Shown: positions 52,414-62,309, counted from the first letter of the stretch. The stretch is 64,000 bases of DNA from Pseudonocardia sp. C8 (GCF_014267175.1 NZ_JACMTR010000002.1:3311501-3375500), one strand, 5' to 3'. Numbers and translations are program-made. Notes: a model not told the origin generated them from the sequence alone.

Positions 52414-53355
52414 CTACCCGTCGGGGAGCCCGCGGTCCGCGCCCCGACGCCGGGTACGCCGGCGGGCCAGCAGCAGGACCAGCGCCGCCGCGACGGTCAT
52501 CCCCGCCAGGTTGACGCCCAGTTGCAGGGCCGACATCCCGGCCTCGTACCAGCGGCCCTCGACGGCGGCGGCCGACGCGAACCCGGCGGCCGGCACCGTC
52601 ACCACCGAGATGAACACCCCGACCAGCGCCGAGGACCGTGCCGAGGTCAGCGACAGCATCCCGGCCGCGCCCGCCAGCACCGCGACGACCAGCGAGAACG
52701 GCCCGACCTCGTAGATGAAGTCGGTCTGGGGCAGGTGCGCGAGCGACGACGCCGACAGCCAGCCGAACAGGTCGAACAGCAGCGTGGCGCCCGCGGTCAC
52801 CAGCATCGCGAACGGGAACCCGGCCGCCAGGGCGAGGCCGCCGCGGCGGAGCAGGTCGCCCCGGCGCAGCACCAGGCCGACCGCCGTCGCCGCGATCGGG
52901 CCGAACTCCGGGCCGAGCACCATCGCCCCGACCACGGTGACCGGGGAGTCGGTGACGGCCCCGATCGCGCCGAGCAGGCAGGCGATCGTGAGGAACGCGA
53001 GGAACGTGGCCGAGAGCCGCGACTCGGTGCCGGTGCGGTTGATCAGCTCGTCCCAGACGACGGCGTCCGTCCCGTCCCCGGGGGCGGCCTCCTCGGCCGC
53101 GTCGGCCCGGTCGGACAGCACGGTGTCGAGCTCTTCGAGGGTGATCCCGCCGTCGTGGTCGACCCCGAGGTCGGCGAGGCGCGCGAGGACGTCGTCGGCG
53201 CACTCGCGCGCGACGACGGCCTCGACCAGGTCCCCGGCCGGCTGCACCGCGACCCCGCGCTGGACGACCAGGTGGGCCGCCCCCGGCTCGCCGGTGAGGA
53301 CGTCGCGGACGTCGGCGGTCCGCTCGGGCGGGCAGACCACGCGCAGGTGCAGCAC
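52414..53355 (-). CDS. DUF389 membrane protein
   Basis: 313 residues. A cytoplasmic N-domain (~1-110, HLRVVCPPERTADVRDVL) is followed by five or six membrane helices; the family hallmark PVTVVGAMVLGPEFGPIAATAVGL is clear. The C-terminus is basic (LLARRRTRRRG). Function unknown. GTG start three bases after the aspS stop, so co-transcribed with it. Confidence 0.88.
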   Translation of the reverse strand: MLHLRVVCPPERTADVRDVLTGEPGAAHLVVQRGVAVQPAGDLVEAVVARECADDVLARLADLGVDHDGGITLEELDTVLSDRADAAEEAAPGDGTDAVVWDELINRTGTESRLSATFLAFLTIACLLGAIGAVTDSPVTVVGAMVLGPEFGPIAATAVGLVLRRGDLLRRGGLALAAGFPFAMLVTAGATLLFDLFGWLSASSLAHLPQTDFIYEVGPFSLVVAVLAGAAGMLSLTSARSSALVGVFISVVTVPAAGFASAAAVEGRWYEAGMSALQLGVNLAGMTVAAALVLLLARRRTRRRGADRGLPDG

Positions 53356-53358
53356 GGG

Positions 53359-55200
53359 CTACGCGGCGGGCCCGGGCTTCTCCGGGGCACCGCCACCGGT
53401 CTCGCCGGGCTTGCCGGGGGCGGACCCACCGGGGGCGCGACCGGCCGGCGCCGCGTCGACCCCGGCCTCCTTGCGCTGGGCGGCGGTGATCGGCGCCGGC
53501 GCGTGGGTCAGCGGGTCGAAGCCGCCGCCGGTCTTCGGGAACGCGATGACCTCCCGGATCGAATCGACGCCGGCGAGCAGCGCGGTGATCCGGTCCCACC
53601 CGAACGCGATCCCGCCGTGCGGGGGCGGGCCGTAGGAGAACGCGTCGAGCAGGAAGCCGAACTTCTCCTTGGCCTCGGTCTCGGACAGGCCCATGACCTC
53701 GAAGACCCGCTTCTGGACCTCGGGGTCGTGGATACGGATGGAGCCGCCGCCGATCTCGTTGCCGTTGCAGACGATGTCGTAGGCGTACGCGAGCGCGTTC
53801 CCGGGGTCCTGCTCGAAGGTGTCGATCCACTCCGGGGTCGGCGAGGTGAACGCGTGGTGCAACGCCGTCCAGGCCCCCGAGCCCACCGCGACGTCGTCGG
53901 TGTCGGCGGTCGACTCGAACAGCGGGGCGTCCACGATCCACACGAACGACCACGCGGACTCGTCGATCGCGCCGATCCGCCGCGCGATCTCGCCGCGGGC
54001 GGCGCCCAGCAGGGCGCGGGCCTCGGACGGCGTGCCGGCCGCGAAGAAGATGCAGTCGCCGGGGTTCGCACCGGTGGCCTCGGCCAGCCCGGCCCGCTCG
54101 GCCTCGGACAGGTTCTTCACGACCGGGCCGCGCTCGTCGACCGTCCCGTCCTCACCGATCAGGACGTAGGCGAGCCCGCGGGCGCCGCGCTGCTTGGCCC
54201 ACTCCTGCCAGCCGTCGAGCACCTTGCGCGGCTGCGCGGCACCTCCCGGCATGACGACGGCGCCGACGTAGGGGTTCTGGAACACCCGGAACCCGGTGTT
54301 CGCGAAGTACCCGGTGAGCTCGGTCAGCTCGATGCCGAACCGCAGGTCCGGCTTGTCGGACCCGAAGCGGGACATGGCCTCGGCGTAGCTCATCCGCGGG
54401 ATCGGCGTCGGGATCTCGTGGCCGACCAGCTTCCACAGCGCGACCAGCACCTTCTCGGCCAGCGCGATGACGTCGTCCTGCTCGACGAAGCTCATCTCGA
54501 TGTCGAGCTGGGTGAACTCGGGCTGCCGGTCGGCACGGAAGTCCTCGTCCCGGTAGCAGCGCGCGATCTGGAAGTAGCGCTCCAGGCCGCCGACCATCAG
54601 CAGCTGCTTGAACAGCTGCGGGCTCTGCGGCAGCGCGTACCACGAGCCGGGCCGCAGCCGGGCCGGGACGAGGAAGTCCCGGGCGCCCTCCGGGGTCGAG
54701 CGGGTCAGGGTCGGCGTCTCGACCTCGATGAAGTCCTCGCCGGCCAGCACGTCCCGGGCGGCCTTGTTGACGTCGCTGCGCAGCTTCATCACCGACGCCG
54801 GGCCGGTGCGGCGCAGGTCGAGGTAGCGGTGCGTCAGGCGGATCTCCTCGCCGACGCCGGTGTGCTCGTCGATCGGGAACGGCAGCGGCGCCGACTCGGA
54901 CAGCACCCGCAGCTCGGTGACCGTGACCTCGATGTCACCGGTGGGCAGCTCGGGGTTCTCGTTGCCGGCGGGGCGCCGGACGACCTCGCCGACGACCTGT
55001 ACGCAGAACTCGGCCCGCAGCCGGTGGGCCCGCTCGGCCATCTCGCCCTCGCGGAACACCACCTGGGCGCTCCCGGACCGGTCACGCAGGTCGATGAAGA
55101 TCACGCCGCCGTGATCCCGGCGGCGCGCCACCCATCCGGCGAGGGTCACGGTCTGGCCGGCGTTCTCGGCACGCAGCGTGCCGACGGGGTGGGTTCGCAT
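53359..55200 (-). CDS. aspS: Aspartyl-tRNA synthetase
   Basis: 613 residues, class IIb. OB-fold anticodon domain ([22 protein letters not shown]), motif 2 [20 protein letters not shown], bacterial GAD insertion, motif 3 [13 protein letters not shown]. The last ~40 residues are a Pro/Gly-rich tail. The ATG at 55198-55200 directly follows a GTG; a TAGCCT -10 box (55212-55217, minus strand) ends eight bases before that GTG, so the mRNA may be nearly leaderless. Heads the aspS-DUF389-kinase operon. Confidence 0.96.
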   Translation of the reverse strand: MRTHPVGTLRAENAGQTVTLAGWVARRRDHGGVIFIDLRDRSGSAQVVFREGEMAERAHRLRAEFCVQVVGEVVRRPAGNENPELPTGDIEVTVTELRVLSESAPLPFPIDEHTGVGEEIRLTHRYLDLRRTGPASVMKLRSDVNKAARDVLAGEDFIEVETPTLTRSTPEGARDFLVPARLRPGSWYALPQSPQLFKQLLMVGGLERYFQIARCYRDEDFRADRQPEFTQLDIEMSFVEQDDVIALAEKVLVALWKLVGHEIPTPIPRMSYAEAMSRFGSDKPDLRFGIELTELTGYFANTGFRVFQNPYVGAVVMPGGAAQPRKVLDGWQEWAKQRGARGLAYVLIGEDGTVDERGPVVKNLSEAERAGLAEATGANPGDCIFFAAGTPSEARALLGAARGEIARRIGAIDESAWSFVWIVDAPLFESTADTDDVAVGSGAWTALHHAFTSPTPEWIDTFEQDPGNALAYAYDIVCNGNEIGGGSIRIHDPEVQKRVFEVMGLSETEAKEKFGFLLDAFSYGPPPHGGIAFGWDRITALLAGVDSIREVIAFPKTGGGFDPLTHAPAPITAAQRKEAGVDAAPAGRAPGGSAPGKPGETGGGAPEKPGPAA

Positions 55201-55236
55201 CACGGCGGACAAGGCTATCCGCCCGCCCTCGCGGCG

Positions 55237-57303
55237 TTACAGCAGGCTCAGCTGGCCGGCCCGCGGGTCGGGCACGGCAGGTGGCTCCTCCTGACGGGTC
55301 CAACCCAGATCCCGCACCGGCTTCCGCGACGCGGGGTCCCCGGCTGCCGGATCCCGCCGGTCCAGGCCGTGCCGGGCCAGCAGCGGGACGACCCGCCGGT
55401 GCAGCGCGGTCCGGTACTCCCGGTCGGCGTTGGCGCCCCGCCGGTAGAGCCGCTCGTAGCGCGGCAGCAACTTCGGGTACTCCCGGGCGAGCCACTGCAG
55501 GAACCATTCCCGGGTTCCGGGGCGCAGGTGCAGCGCGAGCACCGTCGCACCGGTCGCGCCGGCGGCGGCGATCTCCGCGAGCACCGCGTCGAGCGCCTCC
55601 TCGGAGTCGGTGAGCCAGGGCAGCACGGGCGCGACCATCACCCCGCACGGCAGCCCGGCGTCGGTGATCCGGCGGACCAGGTCCAGGCGGGCCCGCGGGC
55701 TCGGTGTCCCGGGTTCGAGCCGCGCCTGCAGGCCGCGGTCCAGCAGCGCGATCGACACCCCGGTCCCGACCCGGACGTCGGCGTTCGCGGCGGCCAGTTC
55801 CGGGAGGTCCCGGGTGAGGACGGTGCCCTTGGTGAGGATCGAGAACGGCGTGCCCGACCGGGCGAGCGCGGAGATCACGCCCGGCATCAGCCGGTAGCGA
55901 CCCTCGGCGCGCTGGTAGGGATCGGTGTTGGTGCCCATCGCGACGTGCTCGCGGCGCCAGCCCGGCCGGGCCAGCTCCCGTTCCAGGACGCGGGCCACGT
56001 TCACCTTCACCACGATCTGCGAGTCGAAGTCGGCGCCCGCGTCCAGGTCCAGGTAGGTGTGCGTGTTCCGGGCGAAGCAGTTGTGGCTCACGACACCGGC
56101 CGCGACGAAGTCGCCGGTGCCGGTCGTGATGTCGACCATCGGGACGATCTCCCCGGTGTCCTCCACGTCGACGACCCGCGGGGCACCGTCCGGTGGTTCC
56201 TCCACGAGCGCGCCGCCGACGTCGCGCACCCGGGCCACGGCCGGGTCGGCGGCGGCGACCAGCCGCAGCTGCTCGGCAGCCCCGCCCAGCACCCGCAGGG
56301 CGCGGCCGCCCGGCCGGCCCGACGGTTCGGACGCGACCCGGAACCCGAGCCGGCGCAGCGCCTCGACGGTCGCCCGGGTGAGCACCTCGTCGGCGGGGAC
56401 GACCCGCAGCACTCCGGCGCTCACCTCGCCGCACACGTCCAGCACGCCACCGAGGAAGCCGGCGGACCAGCCGGGGCCGGGTCGGTCCGGCCAGGCCGCC
56501 GGTGAAGGCCGCTCCCCCGCGACCGCCGCGACCCCGCCGGCCGCGGGACGCGGCGCGCGGTCCGGACCGTGCGCCACCACCGGCCGCGACGTGAGCAGGT
56601 GGTGGGCCCGGGCCAGCGCCTCCAGCTCCACCCATGCCGACGGGAACGGAGCGGCGGTCACCCGGCCGCGGACCGCATCGGCCCGGGCCAGCCCGCAGAG
56701 GTAGCCCTGCGCGTAGCCGTCCGGCCGGGGCCGGCCCGGCATCGCCGCGGCACCGGGACCGGCCAGCTCCGAGCCGGGGCGCAGGTGCGGCCGGTCCGCC
56801 GACGCCCGGCACCGCCCGGGCCGGACGTGCGCCCACCCGCCCCGGGTGAGGAAACGGTGTTCGGCCGAGGTCACCAGCAGCGTGCCGTCGTCGAGGACCA
56901 CCCGCTGCGCCCGGCGATGGGTGGACCAGCGCGCCAGCACCGGGGTGCGGACGAACCGCCGCCGGCCGCGCGCGTCGGGCACCGTGCCGACGACCTCGTC
57001 GCCGGCCCGGAGCTCGCCGATGGGCCGGGAGCGGCCGTCGGCGGTCAGCACCGGGGTCGCCCCGTCCAGGCAGTAGGTGCAGGCATGGGAGCAGCCGCGG
57101 TACGGGTTGACCGTCCAGCCGAACGGCATCGGCGACGACGACGGCACCCGGTTCAGCACCGACCGCGCCTCCACCTCGTGGAAGACCGTGCCCGCGAACT
57201 CCGGGGTCCGCACGCTGCGCAGCAACCCGCGCATCCCGGGCAGCGCCGCATCGGTGCCGATCCCGTCGAGTCCCACCTGCTGTCCGCTCCACCGCACACC
57301 CAT
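55237..57303 (-). CDS. Intein-containing radical SAM protein, Rv2578c family (SplB-like)
   Basis: 688 residues before splicing: N-extein 77, intein 331, C-extein 280. The exteins together form a radical SAM enzyme of the SplB (DNA-repair photolyase-like) group: RTPEFAGTVFHEVEARSVL, NPYRGCSHACTY joined to CFARNTHTYLDLDAGADFDS, MGTNTDPYQRAEGRYRLMPG, ILTKGTVLTRD. The cluster ligands C71 and C75 lie in the N-extein; the third Cys of CxxxCxxC is the +1 residue of the C-extein, so the FeS site forms only after splicing. The ATG lies two bases after a perfect SOS box, with no ribosome binding site: leaderless and LexA-controlled. Its biochemical reaction is unknown; a DNA-damage role is an inference. 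Confidence 0.93.
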   Translation of the reverse strand: MGVRWSGQQVGLDGIGTDAALPGMRGLLRSVRTPEFAGTVFHEVEARSVLNRVPSSSPMPFGWTVNPYRGCSHACTYCLDGATPVLTADGRSRPIGELRAGDEVVGTVPDARGRRRFVRTPVLARWSTHRRAQRVVLDDGTLLVTSAEHRFLTRGGWAHVRPGRCRASADRPHLRPGSELAGPGAAAMPGRPRPDGYAQGYLCGLARADAVRGRVTAAPFPSAWVELEALARAHHLLTSRPVVAHGPDRAPRPAAGGVAAVAGERPSPAAWPDRPGPGWSAGFLGGVLDVCGEVSAGVLRVVPADEVLTRATVEALRRLGFRVASEPSGRPGGRALRVLGGAAEQLRLVAAADPAVARVRDVGGALVEEPPDGAPRVVDVEDTGEIVPMVDITTGTGDFVAAGVVSHNCFARNTHTYLDLDAGADFDSQIVVKVNVARVLERELARPGWRREHVAMGTNTDPYQRAEGRYRLMPGVISALARSGTPFSILTKGTVLTRDLPELAAANADVRVGTGVSIALLDRGLQARLEPGTPSPRARLDLVRRITDAGLPCGVMVAPVLPWLTDSEEALDAVLAEIAAAGATGATVLALHLRPGTREWFLQWLAREYPKLLPRYERLYRRGANADREYRTALHRRVVPLLARHGLDRRDPAAGDPASRKPVRDLGWTRQEEPPAVPDPRAGQLSLL
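56080..57072 (-). other. Intein (331 residues) with a LAGLIDADG-like, possibly degenerate, endonuclease domain
   Basis: Starts with Cys1 (CLDGATPVLTADGRSRP, block A), block B TSAEHRFLT with Thr and His of TxxH, and ends in VDITTGTGDFVAAGVVSHN (blocks F and G) followed by Cys+1. Block F lacks its usual His (GDF in place of HNF). The middle ~110-290 contains two motifs like LAGLIDADG helices, GYLCGLARADA and GFLGGVLDVCGEV, with weakened acidic residues, so homing activity may be lost. Splicing residues are otherwise complete. Confidence 0.92.
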
Positions 57304-57305
57304 AT

Positions 57306-57321
57306 TCGAACACAAGTTCGA
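57306..57321 (-). promoter_or_regulatory. Perfect LexA SOS box
   Basis: TCGAACTTGTGTTCGA (minus strand) matches TCGAAC-N4-GTTCGA at all 12 fixed bases. It ends two bases before the radical SAM ATG and also lies 85 bases from the divergent YibE/F gene. Confidence 0.9.
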
Positions 57322-57406
57322 GCAGCCGGCAACCGGTCGTCGCCGGACGGTGTCGTCCGGGCGAGCGCCGGTCGGCGATCCGGAGATCGACTGCGAGGAT
57401 GCGGGG

Positions 57407-59392
57407 GTGCACCCGCCCGATCCGCGCCGTCCGGGCCCGCCGGACGCCGAGCCGCCGCGCCGGAACCCGCGCCGGCCGGACGGGCGACGGCCGGACGGAC
57501 GCGGACCGGACGCCCCCCGACCGAACGACGCCGGACCGAACGACCCCCGGCAGGACGACCCCGGGCAGGACCCGCGCAGGCAGGACGGACCCGGGCAGCA
57601 CGAGCCCGGGCGTCGCCGGGCCGGGGGCAGCCGGCACCGGGCGGCGGAACCGGACACCGAGCAGGTCACCCGCGCCCGCCGCGCCGCGCACCCCACCGGC
57701 GGCGACGACACCCCCCGGGCACCGAGACACGCATCCGGCCCGGCCGAGAACCGTCCGGTCACGAGCGGACCGGCCGAGAACCGCCCGGCCGAACACCGCC
57801 CGGCCGAGAACGGCCCACCCGCGGAGTGGTGGGGCCGGTACCCGATGGCACCCGGCGACCGGACGGGCGGGCATCCGGCCTCTCCCGCGTCACCGCCGGA
57901 CCGGCCCGGCGCGCCGCCGGCAGGTGAGGCCGGGAGCGCGGCCGTCGACCGGTCCCCGACGTCCGGCACCACGAGGTCACCCGGACCGGAATCCGACCAC
58001 CCAGCGGAGGACGGTCCGGAGGGCACCGGCTCGTCGCGGGCCCGGTCGGCGGCCCCGGAACCGGCCCGCCGGCGCCGCCGGCCGGCTCGCGGACCGGCAC
58101 GGTCCGGCGGTACGCCCCCCGGAACCCGGCACACACAGCCCGGCGATGCGCCCCCCGCGACCGGGCACGCACAGCCCGGTGGTACGCCCCCCGCAACCGG
58201 GCACACACAGCCCGGCGATGCGCCCCCCGCGACCGGCCACGGGCACGGCCACGGGCACGGCGCCGCCACCCCGGCCGGCCGCCGCGTCCGGAACCTGCTG
58301 GTCGCCCTGCTCGTGCCGTGCGCGCTCGCCACCCTCGCCGGGGTGGCGCTGCTGTGGCCCGGGCAGGCCCCGGTGCCCGAGCTGCCGCCGACCCAGCAGG
58401 TCCGCGCCGAGGTGACGGCCGTGCAGGTCGCCGACTGCACCCCCGGCTCCGGGGACGGCGCCTGCACCGGCGTCACCGTCACCATGACCGACGGTCCACG
58501 GGCCGGCCGGACCCTCGTGCAGCTCGTCCCGGACGAACCGTCCAGCCCGCGCTTCGCCGCCGGCGACCCGGTGACGCTCGCCTGGTCCGGGGGCAACCCC
58601 GACGAGGCCGGGTCCTACCAGCTCAACGACTTCCAGCGCGGACCCCCGCTGATCTGGCTGGCGGCGGCGTTCGCGCTGGCCGTCGTGCTGCTCGGCCGGC
58701 TGCGCGGGCTCGCCGCGCTGGCCGGGCTGCTCCTCAGCTTCGCGGTGCTGCTGTGGTTCGTGCTGCCCTCGATCCTGTCCGGGCGCTCGCCGCTGGCGGT
58801 CGCGGTGACCGGCGCGTGCCTGATCATGTTCGTGGTGCTGTACCTGACGCACGGGTTCAGCGCCCGGACCTCCTGCGCCGTGCTGGGGACGCTGGCCTCG
58901 CTCGCCCTGATCGGCGTGCTCGGCTCCGCGTTCACCGCCGCGGCCCGGCTGACCGGCCTGGACGACACGACCACGAACCTCATCGGCACCCTCGGGCCCG
59001 GCGTCCCGATCGACCCGCGCGGGCTGGTGCTGGCCGGGCTGGTGATCGGCGCCCTGGGCGCGCTGGACGACGTCACGGTCACCCAGGCGTCGGCCGTCTG
59101 GGAGCTCGGTGCCGCCGACCCGGAGCTCGGTGCCGGGAAGCTGTTCGCCGCCGGGATGCGGATCGGGCGGGACCACGTCGCGTCCGCGGTGAACACCCTC
59201 GTGCTGGCCTACGCCGGCGCCGCGCTGCCGTTGCTGCTGCTGTTCAGCGTCGCCGCCGGCGGGGTGACCGAGGTGCTGACCAGCCAGGACGTCGCGACCG
59301 AGATCGTCAGGACGCTGGTGGGCAGCATCGGGCTGGTGGCCGCGGTGCCGGTCACCACGGGCCTCGCGGCACTGGTCGTCGCGCGGCGCTGA
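57407..59392 (+). CDS. YibE/F family membrane protein with a long disordered, His-rich N-terminus
   Basis: 661 residues. Residues 1-~290 are disordered, rich in Pro/Arg/Gly/Asp, with 12-residue repeats (GDAPPATGHAQP type) ending in GHGHGHGHG. Then a membrane helix (VRNLLVALLVPCALATLAGVALLW), an extracytoplasmic segment with two cysteines, and seven more hydrophobic helices with the family motifs LLGRLRGLAALAGLLLSF, VLYLTHGFSARTS and GALDDVTVTQASAVWEL. Function of YibE/F unknown. The GTG at 57407 follows a GAGGAT box by six bases (leaderless). Divergent from the radical SAM gene. Confidence 0.85.
   Translation: MHPPDPRRPGPPDAEPPRRNPRRPDGRRPDGRGPDAPRPNDAGPNDPRQDDPGQDPRRQDGPGQHEPGRRRAGGSRHRAAEPDTEQVTRARRAAHPTGGDDTPRAPRHASGPAENRPVTSGPAENRPAEHRPAENGPPAEWWGRYPMAPGDRTGGHPASPASPPDRPGAPPAGEAGSAAVDRSPTSGTTRSPGPESDHPAEDGPEGTGSSRARSAAPEPARRRRRPARGPARSGGTPPGTRHTQPGDAPPATGHAQPGGTPPATGHTQPGDAPPATGHGHGHGHGAATPAGRRVRNLLVALLVPCALATLAGVALLWPGQAPVPELPPTQQVRAEVTAVQVADCTPGSGDGACTGVTVTMTDGPRAGRTLVQLVPDEPSSPRFAAGDPVTLAWSGGNPDEAGSYQLNDFQRGPPLIWLAAAFALAVVLLGRLRGLAALAGLLLSFAVLLWFVLPSILSGRSPLAVAVTGACLIMFVVLYLTHGFSARTSCAVLGTLASLALIGVLGSAFTAAARLTGLDDTTTNLIGTLGPGVPIDPRGLVLAGLVIGALGALDDVTVTQASAVWELGAADPELGAGKLFAAGMRIGRDHVASAVNTLVLAYAGAALPLLLLFSVAAGGVTEVLTSQDVATEIVRTLVGSIGLVAAVPVTTGLAALVVARR
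58105..58248 (+). repeat. 36-bp tandem repeats coding for the 12-residue repeats of the YibE/F tail
   Basis: Four in-frame units start at 58105, 58141, 58177 and 58213. Units share the CGCCCCCCG core and a CACACAGCC end (the fourth diverges into GGGCACGG). Variation is by a few bases, so the repeat is likely recent. Confidence 0.85.
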
Positions 59393-59396
59393 CCCG

Positions 59397-59942
59397 TCAG
59401 GCGGGGCGCCTCGCCAGCAGGTGCGCCTCCCCGGCGTCCTCGTGGTGCGCCACGATCTCCAGGTCTGCGAACGCCCGGACCAGCTCGCCGGGCGCGGCGC
59501 GGAACCGCCCGCCGGCGTCGCCGACCTCGGACAGCACGGTGATCGCCAGCAGTCCGCCGGGCGCGACCGCCGACGCCAGCACCGGGTACAGCGCGGGAGC
59601 CCGGAACCGCTGGCAGACGACGACGTCGTAGGTCCCGTCCTCGATCGGGAACCCGTCGTCGAGATCGGCCTCGACCCAGCGGATCCGGCCGGGCGGCCGT
59701 TCCGCGGTCGCCAGCTCCGCCGCGGCGGCCAGACCGGCCGGCGAGACGTCGACGGCGACGACGTCCAGGCCCCGGCCGGCCAGCCACACGGCGACGGCGC
59801 CCCGCCCGCACGCCACGTCCAGGGCACGGCCCTGGGCCGGCACCAGGTCGAGGTGCCCGCGCAACGCGTCCGGCGGCTGCGGCGTGCCCGGGCCGAGCCC
59901 GAGGTGCCGGGCGTCCCAGCGCTCGCGGTCCTCCCCGCTCAT
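59397..59942 (-). CDS. Class I SAM-dependent methyltransferase
   Basis: 181 residues. Motif [20 protein letters not shown], then [11 protein letters not shown], acidic [11 protein letters not shown] and DVVVCQRF: a small methyltransferase of type 11/25. Substrate unknown. The ATG overlaps the hisS stop (ATGA), so it is expressed with HisRS. Convergent with the YibE/F gene at four bases. Confidence 0.9.
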   Translation of the reverse strand: MSGEDRERWDARHLGLGPGTPQPPDALRGHLDLVPAQGRALDVACGRGAVAVWLAGRGLDVVAVDVSPAGLAAAAELATAERPPGRIRWVEADLDDGFPIEDGTYDVVVCQRFRAPALYPVLASAVAPGGLLAITVLSEVGDAGGRFRAAPGELVRAFADLEIVAHHEDAGEAHLLARRPA

Positions 59943-61267
59943 CGGCCGCCGGGATCGACCTCGGCGGCGACCGCGGTCACCACGGCCTCCACGACCGCGT
60001 CCAGCGGCACGTCCTGCTGCTCGCCGGAGACCAGGTCCTTGAGCCCGATCGTCCCACCCGCCAGGTCCCGCTCGCCGAGCACCAGCGCGAACCGGGCTCC
60101 GGACCGGTCGGCGGACTTCATCGCGCCCTTGAGCCCGCGGCCGCCGTAGGACAGGTCCACCCGGACCCCCCGCGCCCGCAGCCCGGCCGCGATCGTGACC
60201 AGGCGGCGTTTCGCGGCGTCCCCGAGCGGGACGCCGAACACCTCGGAGCGTGCCGCCGACCACGGCTGGACGCCCTCGACACCGCAGGCCAGGAGCGTCC
60301 GGTCGACGCCGATGCCGAACCCGACCCCGGACAGCTCCGGCCCGCCGAGGGTGGCCATGAGGCCGTCGTAGCGTCCGCCGCCGCCGATCCCGGACTGGGC
60401 GCCGAGCCCGTCGTGCACGAACTCGAAGGTCGTCTTCGTGTAGTAGTCCAGGCCGCGCACCATCCGCGGGTTCGGTGTGTACGCGACACCGAGGTCGTCG
60501 AGGTGTTCGAGGACGGCGGCGTGGTGCGCCGCGGCGGCGTCCGACAGGTGGTCCATGAGCAGCGGCGCCTCGGCCATGGCGGCGCGAACCTCGGGCCGCT
60601 TGTCGTCGAGCACCCGCAGCGGGTTGATCTCGGCGCGGGCCTTCGTCGGCTCGTCGAGGTCCAGCCCGGCCAGGAACTCCTGCAGCCGCGCCCGGTAGGC
60701 GGGACGGCACTCGGCGTCCCCGAGCGAGGTGATCTCCAGCCGGTAGCCGGTGAGGCCGAGCGCCTTGAAGCCCTCGTCGGCGATCGCGATCACCTCGGCG
60801 TCGAGCGCGGGGTCGTCGACGCCGATCGCCTCCACGCCGACCTGCTGCAGCTGCCGGTAGCGCCCGGCCTGCGGGCGCTCGTAGCGGAAGAACGGCCCCG
60901 TGTAGCGCAGCTTCACCGGCAGGCCCTGCTTGTCGAGGCTGTGCTCGATCACCGACCGGACGACGCCCGCGGTCCCCTCGGGCCGCAGCGTCACCGACCG
61001 CTCGCCCCGGTCGGCGAACGTGTACATCTCCTTGGAGACGACGTCGGTGGACTCCCCCACCCCGCGGGCGTAGAGCCCGGTCTCCTCGAAGACCGGCAGC
61101 TCGATGTGGCCGTACCCGGCGCGGGCCGCGGCCGCGGCGAGGGTGTCCCGGACGTGCACGAACCCGGCCGAGTCCGGCGGCAGGTACTCCGGGATGCCCT
61201 TCGGCGCGGCGAACGGCTCGGGCTTGCGCGCCCGGGCGCCGTCGGCTCGCTGCTCGGTGGCGGTCAC
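59939..61267 (-). CDS. hisS: Histidyl-tRNA synthetase
   Basis: 442 residues, class II. Motif 2 [16 protein letters not shown] with [20 protein letters not shown], the His-specific [14 protein letters not shown] and GGGGRYDGL, and the C-terminal anticodon domain [21 protein letters not shown]. Divergent from the cyclophilin gene; a TAGGGT box (minus strand, 61351-61356) lies some 85 bases upstream as a candidate -10. Cotranslated with the methyltransferase. Confidence 0.96.
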   Translation of the reverse strand: MTATEQRADGARARKPEPFAAPKGIPEYLPPDSAGFVHVRDTLAAAAARAGYGHIELPVFEETGLYARGVGESTDVVSKEMYTFADRGERSVTLRPEGTAGVVRSVIEHSLDKQGLPVKLRYTGPFFRYERPQAGRYRQLQQVGVEAIGVDDPALDAEVIAIADEGFKALGLTGYRLEITSLGDAECRPAYRARLQEFLAGLDLDEPTKARAEINPLRVLDDKRPEVRAAMAEAPLLMDHLSDAAAAHHAAVLEHLDDLGVAYTPNPRMVRGLDYYTKTTFEFVHDGLGAQSGIGGGGRYDGLMATLGGPELSGVGFGIGVDRTLLACGVEGVQPWSAARSEVFGVPLGDAAKRRLVTIAAGLRARGVRVDLSYGGRGLKGAMKSADRSGARFALVLGERDLAGGTIGLKDLVSGEQQDVPLDAVVEAVVTAVAAEVDPGGR

Positions 61268-61442
61268 AGTGGGTCCACGTCCTCTCGATGCCGGCAGGTG
61301 CGCGGAACCCGCGCCCGGCCACGGTCGAATGCGCAGGGTCCCGCGCCCCCACCCTAGAACCGTGGTCTCCCGGATTCGCTCCCAGGTCGCCCCGCTACCC
61401 TCCCCGCGGGACGAGTGATCATCGCAGGGGAGTCGGCGGAGC

Positions 61443-62267
61443 GTGGCGACGAATCAGCAGCGCCGGGAGGCGGCGAAGCGGAAGCTGGCGGCCCAGCAGG
61501 CCCGCCGGGCCGAGCGGGCGGCGAAGCGGAAACGAACCACCACGATCGCCGCGGTGGCGACGGTCCTCGTGGTTGCGCTGGTCGCCGCCGTCGTCTACGC
61601 GCTCACCTCGGCGTGGAGCGGGCCGGCCGAGCCGGCGGCCGCGGGCGGCGGGCCGGACACCTCGGCCCTGCCGACGGTGCCGCTGCCGCAGCGCCCGACC
61701 GCGCTGCCCGCGTCGGTGAACTGCGACTACCCCGCGTCGCCCGAGCCGGCGTCCAAGCCGGTCGGCCCGCCCGCCGCCGGTCCGGTGCCCGCCGCGGGCA
61801 CGGTGCCCGCCACCCTGCAGACCAGCGCCGGGCCGATCGACCTCACCCTCGACCGGGGGCTCGCGCCGTGCACGGTGCACAGCTTCGTGCACCTCGCCGA
61901 ACAGGGTTTCTTCGACGGCACCTCCTGCCACCGGCTCACCACCAGCCCCGGCCTGCAGGTCCTGCAGTGCGGTGACCCGACCGGGCAGGGCAACGGCGGC
62001 CCCGGCTACTCGTTCGCGGACGAGGTCTTCCCCGGGCTCACCTACGGCCGCGGGCTGCTCGCCATGGCGAACGCCGGCCCGGACACCAACGGCAGCCAGT
62101 TCTTCATGATCTACGGCGACGCCCAGCTGCCGCCGAACTACACGGTCTTCGGTTCGATCGGCCCGCAGGGCCTCGCGACCCTGGACACCGTCGCGAAGGG
62201 CGGCGAGTCGGCCGGGTCCGGGGACGGCACCCCGAACGTCCCGGTCCGCATCGAACGCACCTCGTGA
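61443..62267 (+). CDS. Membrane-anchored cyclophilin-type peptidyl-prolyl isomerase
   Basis: 274 residues. A basic N-terminus ([20 protein letters not shown]), one membrane helix ([21 protein letters not shown]), a Pro/Ala linker, then the PPIase domain on the outside: [60 protein letters not shown]. The catalytic Arg equivalent is in CHRL. GTG start after AGGGGAG. In mycobacteria the same gene lies between hisS and rel (ppiB). Confidence 0.93.
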   Translation: MATNQQRREAAKRKLAAQQARRAERAAKRKRTTTIAAVATVLVVALVAAVVYALTSAWSGPAEPAAAGGGPDTSALPTVPLPQRPTALPASVNCDYPASPEPASKPVGPPAAGPVPAAGTVPATLQTSAGPIDLTLDRGLAPCTVHSFVHLAEQGFFDGTSCHRLTTSPGLQVLQCGDPTGQGNGGPGYSFADEVFPGLTYGRGLLAMANAGPDTNGSQFFMIYGDAQLPPNYTVFGSIGPQGLATLDTVAKGGESAGSGDGTPNVPVRIERTS

Positions 62268-62303
62268 GTGGACAGGAGGGCTCCGGCCCTCCCATCCACT
62301 CAC
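62264..62303. terminator. Strong bidirectional terminator between the cyclophilin gene and rel
   Basis: Outer stem GTGAGTGGA (62264-62272) / TCCACTCAC (62295-62303), symmetric CA/CA bulge, inner stem GGAGGG (62275-62280) / CCCTCC (62287-62292), loop CTCCGG: 15 perfect pairs. It includes the cyclophilin stop codon and ends six bases before the rel stop. Confidence 0.88.
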
Positions 62304-62309
62304 GGGCGG

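Noticed and set aside
52522..56505. A 1327-codon plus-strand frame
   Set aside because: Shadow of DUF389, aspS and the radical SAM gene.
55237..57303. Frameshift or insertion sequence in the radical SAM gene
   Set aside because: The extra 993 bases are in frame and carry intein blocks A, B, F and G with flanking Cys residues.
58105..58248. CRISPR array
   Set aside because: Units are contiguous 36-bp coding repeats without spacers.
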